Shown here: positions 8,262 to 15,903 of the stretch, one piece after another
Layout of the letters: each line of letters begins with the position of its first letter
Numbering within the stretch: position 1 is the first letter of the stretch
Assembly: GCF_016907925.1 (NCBI RefSeq)
Contig: NZ_JAFBCZ010000004.1
Location: 229,796-293,795, forward strand
Reading direction: 5' to 3'
Length of the DNA: 64,000 bases
Origin: Herpetosiphon giganteus
GTDB taxonomy: Bacteria > Chloroflexota > Chloroflexia > Chloroflexales > Herpetosiphonaceae
Translations under genes and position numbers: made by a program
Notes under the pieces: model-generated
The model's database searches: none
Told to the model about the DNA's origin: nothing
The model's input: only the letters and a program-made list of their open reading frames with translations

Positions 8262-9407
8262 TCAGATGAACAGGTGGCTAGTTTCACTAAAACGGCGAGC
8301 GCTAAACAGCGTCGCTGGTGTGCCAGCCAATTCGGCCAGCAGCTCATCGGCGGCAACCAAGCCTAAACCAAGCCCATGGCCGCTAAAACCTACCGCGAAG
8401 CCAATTCGCTCGTCGCGACACAAACGTCCCACCAAAGGCCGATGATCGGGCGCAAAGCCCATCGTGCCCGCCCAACGCCGTTCAATCGGCACATTCGCAG
8501 CCTCAGGAAAGTGGCGCTGCAAAAAGCCATCAAGCAATTCTTGAATTACGGGCGTGGTGCAATCAGCAAACGTTTGTTCTTCGGCAATGGCGCGATTGCG
8601 AAACCCGCCAATGACCAAGTTGCCAGCAGGCGTTTGCTGAAAATAGGTAAAGCCATAATCGCAGTAACAGGCTTGGGCTAAAATTGGCTCGATTGGGGCA
8701 GTTGCCAACAATTGGCCACGAGCTGGAATGACCAACGAGCTAAATTCTGGCAGCAGCAAGCCTGTCCAAGCGTTGGTTGCCACCAAAACCTGTTGGGCTA
8801 GCCAATTGCCAGTTCGGGCGCGCACCAACACGCCATCGGCAGTTGATTCGAGCGCATAGACTTCGCTGGCTTCATACAATGCAGCGCCGCTTTCGCGTAG
8901 CAGCGCTTCGGTCAACAGCGCTGCCTGAATCGCACCATCGTCGGGATTGTGCAACGCGCCCCAAAAGCCGCGCTTGGTTGGGTCTTCGGCGTGCCACTCG
9001 GTGGCAAAGCCATCCTCGTGCATCATGCTTGCTGCCTGAGCTAGCTCGGCATGTTCTTGCTCGCTATAGGCAAAAATCAACGAGCCACAGCGGCGCACTG
9101 GTGAGCCAAGTCTGGTTGCCCATTCGATCATCAGTTCGCGATTGCGAATTGTGGTGCGCCACAAGGCCTGAGCCAAATCGCGACCATATTCAGCGCAGGC
9201 CGCCTGATATGAATTGGCAATCCCTGTCAGCAAAAGGCCGCCGTTGCGCCCTGAAGCGCCGCCAGCAACGTGACGCGCATCGAGCACAACCTCGGCCTTG
9301 CTTTGTAAGGCTAAGTACGAGCCAATTAAGCCCGCGCCAATCACCAAGGTCTTAACAAGCGTGGGCTGGGCTGTTGGCTCAGGAGTTTGCCACAGCCCAA
9401 CACTCAT
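8262..9407 (-). CDS. FAD-dependent oxidoreductase (DAO/glycine oxidase-like)
   Basis: A 381-residue flavoprotein of the D-amino-acid oxidase superfamily. It has the Rossmann motif VIGAGLIGSYLA at about residue 22, the GGASGRNGG FAD-contact loop, and a C-terminal 'GFAPDHRPLVGRL...VGFSGHGLGLG' that closes over the FAD. Such enzymes deaminate amines or amino acids oxidatively; the substrate cannot be read from sequence. The start codon overlaps the stop of the upstream response regulator by four bases (ATGA), so the two are co-translated, an uncommon pairing. Confidence 0.87.
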   Translation of the reverse strand: MSVGLWQTPEPTAQPTLVKTLVIGAGLIGSYLALQSKAEVVLDARHVAGGASGRNGGLLLTGIANSYQAACAEYGRDLAQALWRTTIRNRELMIEWATRLGSPVRRCGSLIFAYSEQEHAELAQAASMMHEDGFATEWHAEDPTKRGFWGALHNPDDGAIQAALLTEALLRESGAALYEASEVYALESTADGVLVRARTGNWLAQQVLVATNAWTGLLLPEFSSLVIPARGQLLATAPIEPILAQACYCDYGFTYFQQTPAGNLVIGGFRNRAIAEEQTFADCTTPVIQELLDGFLQRHFPEAANVPIERRWAGTMGFAPDHRPLVGRLCRDERIGFAVGFSGHGLGLGLVAADELLAELAGTPATLFSARRFSETSHLFI

Positions 9408-9790
9408 ACTTTGCCCAGCACTTCCTTGATAATTTGCTCCAAGCGATCAAGCGAGAACGGCTTGGTCAAGAAGTAATCTACGCCAGCGGTACGGGCGGTG
9501 CGCTCGACTTCTGGGGTAGCATAAGCAGTAATAATAATCACCTTCGTATCGGCATAATCTTGCTTGACCACTTGGGTGAGTTGGGTGCCGGTCATGCCAG
9601 GCATGTTATGGTCGGTGATCAACAAAGGGCATGAGCGTTCGGTCAGCACCCCTAACGCATCTTGCGCGCTGTTGACCGTGACGATATCGTAACCGCCGGT
9701 CAAGTCGCGCATAATCCGATGCAAAATGATCAAGATATCAGGTTCGTCCTCAACCAAAATAATAGCAGGGTTGCGAACAGCATTTGTCAT
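9404..9790 (-). CDS. Single-domain response regulator
   Basis: A 128-residue receiver domain with no output domain. The acidic pair is in LVEDEPD, the phosphoacceptor aspartate in LLITDHNMPGM, the threonine in IIITAYAT, and the lysine in FLTKPF, so all phosphotransfer residues are present. The in-frame GTG at 9802 is rejected because GGAGG lies between it and the ATG at 9790. It overlaps the FAD oxidoreductase by four bases. Its partner kinase is not adjacent. Confidence 0.9.
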   Translation of the reverse strand: MTNAVRNPAIILVEDEPDILIILHRIMRDLTGGYDIVTVNSAQDALGVLTERSCPLLITDHNMPGMTGTQLTQVVKQDYADTKVIIITAYATPEVERTARTAGVDYFLTKPFSLDRLEQIIKEVLGKV

Positions 9791-9915
9791 TGTCGCCTCC
9801 ACAAAGGTACCTCTAAGCGAGCGTCATTAACCCATTTCGGGTGCAAACGTGTAGCCATAAAAACAGATGCAGTATAACGGATAGCGCCATCTTAGGCAAT
9901 GCACGCTAGCAGTAC

Positions 9916-10284
9916 TTAGCCTGCACTCTGAGGCCGCACAAGGGTAGCAATGAGGTTGGGTAGATCACTACTAAATTTCGAGTTAGCCACCACCCGATCA
10001 CAACCAGCGGCCCGCGCAGCTTTTTGGCGCTCAACATCAACGTGTGAACCAAAGGCCAGCACTGGCAATTGCGGGTCAAGCGCTTTGGCGGCCTGCACCA
10101 AGGCGCTTGTCGCTTCGCTCTCGCTGCGCAAATCAACAATCAACAAGCCCAGATCGGCGGCTAAAGCTTGTTGGGCAGCGGCTAAACTATCGGCCACAAT
10201 TGCTTGATAGCCGAGCTGTTGCAGCACATCGCGCACGCGAATCCCAAACATCAAATCTGGCACATAGGCCACAATTGTTTGCAT
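9916..10284 (-). CDS. Degenerate receiver-like protein
   Basis: A 122-residue protein with the alpha/beta pattern of a response-regulator receiver: a central aspartate in GLLIVDLRSESEA, and a lysine in VVANSKF. The N-terminal acidic pair is missing (MQTIVAYVPDLMFG has one late D) and the threonine position is FGSHVD, so metal-dependent phosphorylation is doubtful. It may act as a phosphorylation-independent receiver. It lies downstream of a small membrane protein on the same strand with a 12-base gap, suggesting one transcript with it. Confidence 0.7.
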   Translation of the reverse strand: MQTIVAYVPDLMFGIRVRDVLQQLGYQAIVADSLAAAQQALAADLGLLIVDLRSESEATSALVQAAKALDPQLPVLAFGSHVDVERQKAARAAGCDRVVANSKFSSDLPNLIATLVRPQSAG

Positions 10285-10296
10285 AGCTAAAAATCC

Positions 10297-10695
10297 TTAT
10301 TCTAGCGAGCTTTTTTGCAAGGTGCGTTTGGCAATATAGTTTGCCATCAAGGCCGCCCCGATGGTTGCCACACATTGGGTAATTAGCATCGCCAAGCTAT
10401 AGTTATTTTGCTCCAATGGGGTATCGAACAACATCAGCAAGCCCCAACCACCAACTAATGCCCCAGCCGGGGTTGGGTTCTCCAGCGATAAACGGCCTGC
10501 AACCCCACCACCAATCATGGTCATTAATGCGGGCAAGATCAACGCCACAACAATGTGCAGCGGATTGGTCAATTGAATATCGTTGGGCGTATCAATCCTG
10601 AGAGCTGCATACCCAAGTGGCACGATTAACATCGTCAGAAAATAATCGAGCATCCAACCAGCAGCGCTAGCCCAAATCATGCGAAATGTCCGCAT
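10297..10695 (-). CDS. Small integral membrane protein of unknown function
   Basis: A 132-residue protein with four hydrophobic stretches near residues 8-33, 45-68, 78-90 and 98-118. I do not recognise the family. The ATG at 10695 follows GAGGATTGGATGCC; a TTG nine bases upstream is an alternative. It is 12 bases upstream of the degenerate receiver, and the two form a likely operon. Nothing in the sequence suggests a transport or catalytic role. Confidence 0.7.
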   Translation of the reverse strand: MRTFRMIWASAAGWMLDYFLTMLIVPLGYAALRIDTPNDIQLTNPLHIVVALILPALMTMIGGGVAGRLSLENPTPAGALVGGWGLLMLFDTPLEQNNYSLAMLITQCVATIGAALMANYIAKRTLQKSSLE

Positions 10696-10781
10696 GGCAT
10701 CCAATCCTCACAGCATAAAATCCACTAGCTATCAAACGTCGCTACGGTTTAATAGCTTGCACTAAGTATACGCTTAAATGC

Positions 10782-10814
10782 CAACAGGGACGAGCCAAAA
10801 GCTCATCCCTGTTG
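10782..10814 (-). terminator. Hairpin after the S1-domain gene
   Basis: Fourteen-base arms (10782-10795 and 10801-10814) with one mismatch and a five-base loop lie 20 bases past the stop of the S1 protein gene. The T-rich tail on the minus strand is weak, so termination is likely but not certain. Confidence 0.6.
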
Positions 10815-10833
10815 ATTTAAGCAGCAGAACGAA

Positions 10834-12375
10834 TTAGTCTTCTTGTGAATCGCGCAAGGTGCGGCGAATTGCATCGCGGCGAGCACGTGATTCACGGTTT
10901 TCGAAGCCGTCTTCTTCTTGTTCTTCAGGCTTTTCGTAGCGGCGGCGAGCTGAGCGACGATCGTCGTGGCCCGAACCAAACTTCGACAACAAGTCGTCGA
11001 GGGTTGCGTTACCACCAAAATCTTCTTCTTCAGTGACACCAACGCTATAAATTTCTGGTTCGCGGGCTGGGCGATCGCGGCGTTCGTTGCGGCGGCCACC
11101 ACCAGCATTGCCGCCAGCGTTACCACCAGCATTGCCACCACCACGACGGTCTTCACGCGCAGCTGGGTTGGTCCAGTCGCGATCCAAGCGTGATGAGCCA
11201 CTGGTTGAGATTGGGGTGGTTGGGGCTTCTTCAACCCGCATGGTTAAGCTGATCCGTTTTGAATCGGGATCGACTTCCAAGACGCGAACCTTGACCGGAT
11301 CGCCAACTTTAACCACATCGTCAACTTTGCCAACCCGACCTTCGGAAAGCTCTGAGATGTGGACCAAACCATCGCGGCCAACACCAAGGTCAACGAATGC
11401 GCCGAAAGGAGCAATCCCGCTGACTTTGCCATCAAGCACGGTACCTGGGGCGATCACATCCAAGTTTACTTCGCGGCGGCGTGGGGTTTTTGGCCGTTCT
11501 TGGAAATCTTCCTTGGCGCGGCGCAAGCTCAAGCTAATGCGTTGAGCGCCAGTGTCCACTTCCAACACGCGGAAGGTGTAGCTTTGGCCAACGGTGACTG
11601 CATCTTCGGCTTTTTCCACGCGGCTTTCTGAAAGCTCTGAGATATGGACCAAACCGTCTTTGCCAACACCGATGTCAACGAACACGCCGAATGGCGCGAT
11701 GCCATTAACCGTGCCATCAACCAAATCGCCTGGCTTCAATTCGCCCAATTTGTCGTTGTTGACTTCTGGGCGCTTGGGAGCGCGGCGGCGGCCTTCTGAA
11801 CGAGGCGAGCGCATTGTCAAGCTAATGCGGCGAGCATCAGGATCAACACTCTTGACCCGAACTTTGACCATATCACCAATTTGTACAACATCGGTTGGCG
11901 ATTCGATGCGTTGGTCACTCATTTCTGAGATGTGAACCAAACCATCGCGGCCAACGCCGATGTCAACAAACACGCCATACAAAGCGGTGCTGGTGACGCG
12001 GCCTTCAAGTTCCATGCCAGCGTGCAAATCGGCCAAACGACGTGGCGTGGTGCCATCTTCGTCGCCGCTTGGTTCAAAGGTTGCGCCAGCTTCGTCGGTG
12101 GTTTCTTGCGTCGTTGCTTCAGTAGCAGCTTCAGTAGCTACTTCGCTCGTTTCGTCGCCACCACCTAAGCCAACCCGCTCTTTGACATCAGCCAAGACTT
12201 CGCTTGCTTTTTCGCGCGCTTCAGCCAATGCTTCGCCAAGATCTTCCTTCACTTCAGCCAGTTCTTCCTTCACTTCGGCGACTACTTCGCGAGCCTTGTC
12301 GGCCAGCTTTTGCAATACGCCCTCTTTTTCCTCTTCGCCGTTAGTTGCGCTGACATTTTGCGCTTCGTCCGTCAT
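10834..12375 (-). CDS. Three-S1-domain RNA-binding protein with helical N-terminus and RG-rich tail
   Basis: A 513-residue protein. Residues about 15-75 form a highly charged amphipathic stretch rich in K, E and A (REVVAEVKEELAEVKEDLG), resembling coiled coil or LEA/apolipoprotein-like helices, followed by an acidic linker. Three S1 RNA-binding repeats follow, near residues 112-190, 212-285 and 302-375; each has the GxFVDIGVGxDGLVHISE core. The tail is basic and glycine-rich (GGNAGGNAGGNAGGG and RNERRDR), then charged. It differs from ribosomal protein S1 in having three repeats and long disordered ends. The ATG at 12375 follows GGAGG by eight bases. A role in RNA binding or translation is inferred. 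Confidence 0.88.
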   Translation of the reverse strand: MTDEAQNVSATNGEEEKEGVLQKLADKAREVVAEVKEELAEVKEDLGEALAEAREKASEVLADVKERVGLGGGDETSEVATEAATEATTQETTDEAGATFEPSGDEDGTTPRRLADLHAGMELEGRVTSTALYGVFVDIGVGRDGLVHISEMSDQRIESPTDVVQIGDMVKVRVKSVDPDARRISLTMRSPRSEGRRRAPKRPEVNNDKLGELKPGDLVDGTVNGIAPFGVFVDIGVGKDGLVHISELSESRVEKAEDAVTVGQSYTFRVLEVDTGAQRISLSLRRAKEDFQERPKTPRRREVNLDVIAPGTVLDGKVSGIAPFGAFVDLGVGRDGLVHISELSEGRVGKVDDVVKVGDPVKVRVLEVDPDSKRISLTMRVEEAPTTPISTSGSSRLDRDWTNPAAREDRRGGGNAGGNAGGNAGGGRRNERRDRPAREPEIYSVGVTEEEDFGGNATLDDLLSKFGSGHDDRRSARRRYEKPEEQEEDGFENRESRARRDAIRRTLRDSQED

Positions 12376-12579
12376 TCGAGCAGCCTCCATAGCAGATCAT
12401 TGCGTTTCCAACCCAATACCGCATTCGCGATCTAGATATTGCCATGTTGGGTGGCATACCAATTCCTAGACCGTGCCATCAAATCCAACTCATGGTGCTT
12501 CAGCTCAATGCTTGTGGGGAAACGCTACATTCACAAGCATCAGAGCAAAGACCAAAATGTATCGGCGAGCTACACAGAT

Positions 12580-13560
12580 TTAGATTTTAATCTGTGATAA
12601 TTCTTGGTGTGAGCGTACCAATTCGGCAAGGCCAACACTCAGTTCTTCCAGTTGATAATACGAGCCATTCAAGCGATCAGCCAATTCTTTGGCCAAGCCG
12701 CGATAGAAATTTGGCAATTCAGTATCAATCACCACCGTCGGAATCTGTTGGCTGGCGATAAATTCGGCCAGTTGGTAGGCTTCTTGTTGTGGTGGCTGGC
12801 CAGTCATCGAGACATTGGCATGACCATCAGTCAACAACACCATCAAGGGTAAAATTTCGCGATCACGCAATTTGGCGCGGGCAAGCAATTCAAAGCCTGC
12901 CATCATGCCACGGCTCAACGGGGTTTTGCCCCCGGTTGGCATGGTGCGCAAACGTTGTTGCGCCATTTCCACGCTGTTAGTCAACGGCAAAAGCACCGTC
13001 GCCCGATCGCGGGCAAAACTCACCAATCCAACCAAGTCGCGCCGTTGATAGGCATCGCGCAGCAGCGAAAGTACCGCAGCTTTGGTTGCTTGCATCCGCG
13101 TTTCTGCTGCCATCGACCAGCTTGCATCGACTACAAAACACACTGCGTTGCGCGTCCGCCGAACGCGGACTTTTTCGCGTAAATCGCTACGATGCAACAC
13201 CACCGCCCGTTTGATATGCGGCTGGCGGCGTTGACGCTGAAATGGTGCTGCCGCCCGCAAGGTTGCATCAAAGGCCACATCGGTTAATTGGCCGCGTGGC
13301 ACGCGACTGGTAATATAGCGACCTTGCTTGCGCTCAGTTCTGGTGCGCGTGCGGCGACCACCGGCCTTGCGGCGCATCGAGTCTGCTTGGCTTTCCAAAC
13401 GCTTGGGGCGATATTCTTGGGCAATGTTGAAAACTTTGCCATCGCCTTTTTCTGCTTGGCTACTGCTTTGGGGTGGCGAGCCTTTCGGAGCCCCAGTCGG
13501 TGGTTCTTCATCGCCCGCTTCTTCGCTATCGCTGGACGCTTCCTCCGACGGGGCTAAGCT
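12580..13560 (-). CDS. ChlD/BchD-like chelatase part: acidic linker plus VWA domain (-1 frame of a fused gene)
   Basis: This frame is open from 13590 to 12580 but has no ATG before the VWA domain; a TTG at 13398 is the only conventional candidate. Its first coded part is an acidic, proline-rich linker (EEASSDSEEAGDEEP), then 'GKVFNIAQEYRPKRLE', basic RTRTRTERKQGRY and a von Willebrand A domain with the metal motif DASWSM near the middle, TPLS and LLTDGHAN. This is the order found after the AAA+ domain in ChlD-type chelatase subunits. A -1 shift at the A7 run (13560-13566) would join it to the ATPase upstream to give about 689 residues. Coordinates begin at the first codon after that shift. 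Confidence 0.78.
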   Translation of the reverse strand, partial: SLAPSEEASSDSEEAGDEEPPTGAPKGSPPQSSSQAEKGDGKVFNIAQEYRPKRLESQADSMRRKAGGRRTRTRTERKQGRYITSRVPRGQLTDVAFDATLRAAAPFQRQRRQPHIKRAVVLHRSDLREKVRVRRTRNAVCFVVDASWSMAAETRMQATKAAVLSLLRDAYQRRDLVGLVSFARDRATVLLPLTNSVEMAQQRLRTMPTGGKTPLSRGMMAGFELLARAKLRDREILPLMVLLTDGHANVSMTGQPPQQEAYQLAEFIASQQIPTVVIDTELPNFYRGLAKELADRLNGSYYQLEELSVGLAELVRSHQELSQIKI

Positions 13561-14648
13561 TTTTTTAGCTCGTCTTGCCCCGCAGTTTCTTCATTGCCGC
13601 GTTGGCGCTCTTGGGCTGCTTTGTTCAGCACATCGCTAAGCTGCTGCTCATCGAGCCGAACTTCGGCAAATGGTTGGCGACGCATACGGTGCGGTAACGC
13701 CAATTGGGCTGCAACCCGAATATCTTCGAGCGAAATCGTGGTGCGGCCTTCAAGCGCAGCGTGGGTACGAGCAGTTTCCAGAATTGCCAAGTCTGCGCGG
13801 TGACCATCAACGCCCAATTCGAGCGAGAGCATCGCCACCGCCGCCATATCTTGCTCAGAAATTTGCACTTGGGGCAAGAGTTTTTTGGCAGCAGCAATTT
13901 CTTCAGTCAAAGTGTGCTCGTTGCTGCTCCAGCGTTGCACAAATTGCTCAGGGTCTGCATCGTATTCCATCCGGCGTTGAATTACGTCAACCCGTTCGCG
14001 CACATTTTTCAGGCCACCAATTTCCACTACCAAGCCAAAGCGATCCAGCAATTGAGGCCGAAGTTCGCCTTCTTCTGGGTTCATGGTGCCAACCAAAATG
14101 AAGCGCGCTGGGTGCGAAACTGAAATGCCTTCGCGTTCGACCGTGTTAATGCCCATTGCCGCAGCATCAAGCAAAATATCAACCAAGTGATCATCCAAAA
14201 GATTCACTTCATCGACATAGAGCAAACCACGATTAACTTGGGCCAACAGGCCTGGCTCAAAGCGACGCTGACCTTCGACCAAGGCATGTTCGAGGTCAAG
14301 CGAGCCAACCAAGCGATCTTCTGAGGCGCTAACAGGCAATTCGACCAAGCGGGTTGGGCGTTGAGCCAATGGCAAATCTTCGCCAGCTTGCAAACGACTA
14401 CGACATGAACTACACATCCGATCAAGCTGATCTGGTGGGCAGCTATAAGGGCAATCCGCCACAACCGTGATTAATGGCAGCAAATGTGCCAAGGCCCGAA
14501 CAGCCGTCGATTTGGCAGTGCCTTTTTCGCCACGAATCAACACGCCGCCAATTCGCGGATTAACTGCATTCAGCACCAGTGCTTGTTTCAAGCGAGGCTG
14601 ACCAACAAGCGCACTAAATGGGTAGGTTGGTCGAATATATGGTTGCAT
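13554..14648 (-). CDS. ChlI/BchI-type AAA+ ATPase of a Mg/Co chelatase
   Basis: A 364-residue AAA+ ATPase of the magnesium/cobalt chelatase class, which drives metal insertion into tetrapyrroles. The Walker A motif GEKGTAKST lies near residue 40, and Walker B is LLYVDEVNLLDD near 145, with the chelatase insert 'CPYSCPPDQLDRMCSSC' between them. The frame ends TAG just after an A7 run, inside the open frame of the VWA part. The organism appears non-phototrophic and no bchH or cobN is nearby, so a role in cobalamin synthesis is more likely than chlorophyll. A strong promoter lies 185-213 bases upstream, leaving a long leader. Confidence 0.88.
   Translation of the reverse strand: MQPYIRPTYPFSALVGQPRLKQALVLNAVNPRIGGVLIRGEKGTAKSTAVRALAHLLPLITVVADCPYSCPPDQLDRMCSSCRSRLQAGEDLPLAQRPTRLVELPVSASEDRLVGSLDLEHALVEGQRRFEPGLLAQVNRGLLYVDEVNLLDDHLVDILLDAAAMGINTVEREGISVSHPARFILVGTMNPEEGELRPQLLDRFGLVVEIGGLKNVRERVDVIQRRMEYDADPEQFVQRWSSNEHTLTEEIAAAKKLLPQVQISEQDMAAVAMLSLELGVDGHRADLAILETARTHAALEGRTTISLEDIRVAAQLALPHRMRRQPFAEVRLDEQQLSDVLNKAAQERQRGNEETAGQDELKKA
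13560..13566 (-). promoter_or_regulatory. Candidate -1 frameshift (slippery) site joining ChlI and ChlD parts
   Basis: On the coding strand the ATPase frame reads CTA AAA AAA GCT TAG. Slipping back one base on AAA AAA gives AGC TTA GCC and enters the VWA frame. The run is flanked by CGGGGC and GCCCCG and by AGCT on both sides, so a weak hairpin around it is possible. Alternatives are transcription slippage, a mutation, or an assembly error in a homopolymer. Confidence 0.55.
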
Positions 14649-14679
14649 AGTCGTCTTTCGTTACCACAAGCGGTTACAC

Positions 14680-14704
14680 AAAAATAAGCCCGCATCACAG
14701 GGCT
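14680..14704 (-). terminator. Attenuator-like hairpin in the chelatase leader
   Basis: On the minus strand AGCCC (14704-14700) can pair with GGGCT (14691-14687) around an eight-base loop and is followed by TATTTTT. It lies 32 bases before the chelatase start codon, within the transcribed leader, so it is placed as an attenuator rather than an operon end. The stem is short. Confidence 0.4.
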
Positions 14705-14832
14705 GCCAATTGGAGGATTCCAAATAGTGAGGGAATGTGTTTAAGCTTTTGAGGCAGAGGATGAATCCCGTCAATGTTCACGATCCCAACGCATGTCCCT
14801 ACTGTCTGGCCCTTCCAGACACCGCACGCGCC

Positions 14833-14861
14833 ATTATCGCACACACCTGTGCCTGAGTCAA
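14833..14861 (-). promoter_or_regulatory. Sigma-70-type promoter for the chelatase gene
   Basis: On the minus strand TTGACT (14861-14856) and GATAAT (14838-14833) are separated by exactly 17 bases. Transcription would start near 14826, giving a leader of about 178 bases before the ATG at 14648. A six-pair palindrome GTCTGG/CCAGAC lies right at the predicted 5' end (14804-14820). Confidence 0.65.
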
Positions 14862-14933
14862 CTGCTTGAAGCCCGTTTTTAGGGCCAATTTGGCGCTTTT
14901 TTTAACCAATTTTGGCCCTTGCAGTTTATGCAA

Positions 14934-15791
14934 TCAGCGCACAAAGTGCTTACGCAAATAATTCAATACCTGCCGATCGATATGCGTAGCGCTGACCAAG
15001 CGTTCTTCGAGGTTTTCAACCCCGCCATAGGCTTGTAACGCTGCGTGCGTTGCAGCATCATAATCGCCAGAAAGTTCGCCCTGATAATAGCCAAATTGCT
15101 GCAACATGGTCTGAATCTCCAGCGCCAACGCTGCATCAATTGGCAATAAATCTTCGGGCTTGGGCGGCGTAAGATAAAAACGATGCAAACCAAGCAAACG
15201 CCCAAGCTCAGGCACTGGGTTGTGATGATCGTCAACTCGTAGATCAATATAGCGATCGAGCACCCCGCCATATGCGCCACACTTGCGCGCCACATACAAC
15301 GCCGCCGATTGCCGCCCACGCTGATCGCCGCCAGCTTGATCGCCAGCTAAAAGCGCCGCCAACAAGCGTTCAGCCAATTCGCCGTGGGTTTGCTCGAAGG
15401 CGGTCGCCATCGCCTCGACCACATCGGCTCCAGTTAAGATGTTACCTTGGGCCGCATAACCTGCGCCGGTTCGGCCACCAGCCCAGCCATGGCAAGCGTT
15501 GCCAGTCCAGGTTGCAGCATTGCCCTGAAAATCAACCACGCCAACTTGGCGTTGCTCACGGCCCTCATCAGCAGCCAACAATTGATCAAGCGTCGCTTGC
15601 GCCGATTGGCCTTGAGCCAACAACGCCAAGCCATTCGGGCCAAAACTCATGTTGGCATACGATTGAGTCGCAATCGCGCCAGCCTCGGCCTGCGCCCAAC
15701 TTACCACCGAGCCAACCGCCAAAAATTTAGAAGCGACCGCCACCCCGAGATCGCCAGTGGTTTGGTCGTAGCCAACAATTGAAAATGTCAT
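14934..15791 (-). CDS. DUF1028 family protein with C-terminal peptidoglycan-binding-like domain
   Basis: A 285-residue protein. Residues 1-200 match the DUF1028 (Ntn-hydrolase-like) family: MTFSIVGYDQTTGDLGVAVASKF at the start, then 'AIATQSYANMSFGPNGLALLAQG' and 'GNACHGWAGG'. The C-terminal 85 residues (AALALEIQTMLQQFGYYQGELSG...) resemble the putative peptidoglycan-binding domain that often follows it. The ATG at 15791 is chosen because the family begins at MTFSI; the upstream five codons lack a better signal. No signal peptide is visible. The function is unknown. Confidence 0.85.
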   Translation of the reverse strand: MTFSIVGYDQTTGDLGVAVASKFLAVGSVVSWAQAEAGAIATQSYANMSFGPNGLALLAQGQSAQATLDQLLAADEGREQRQVGVVDFQGNAATWTGNACHGWAGGRTGAGYAAQGNILTGADVVEAMATAFEQTHGELAERLLAALLAGDQAGGDQRGRQSAALYVARKCGAYGGVLDRYIDLRVDDHHNPVPELGRLLGLHRFYLTPPKPEDLLPIDAALALEIQTMLQQFGYYQGELSGDYDAATHAALQAYGGVENLEERLVSATHIDRQVLNYLRKHFVR

Positions 15792-15903
15792 TGCAGCCTG
15801 CCTCAAAACTATCGATAGCGCAACCAGCCAATCACGATTAAAATGATGCAGCTATTCTACCAAAATCACACGTGCGTCGGTTGGCGCACAGTATAAGGAT
15901 GTT

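Noticed and set aside
14649..14826. Leader considered as a cobalamin riboswitch
   Set aside because: I could not find the conserved B12-box sequence, so only an unspecified structured leader is reported.
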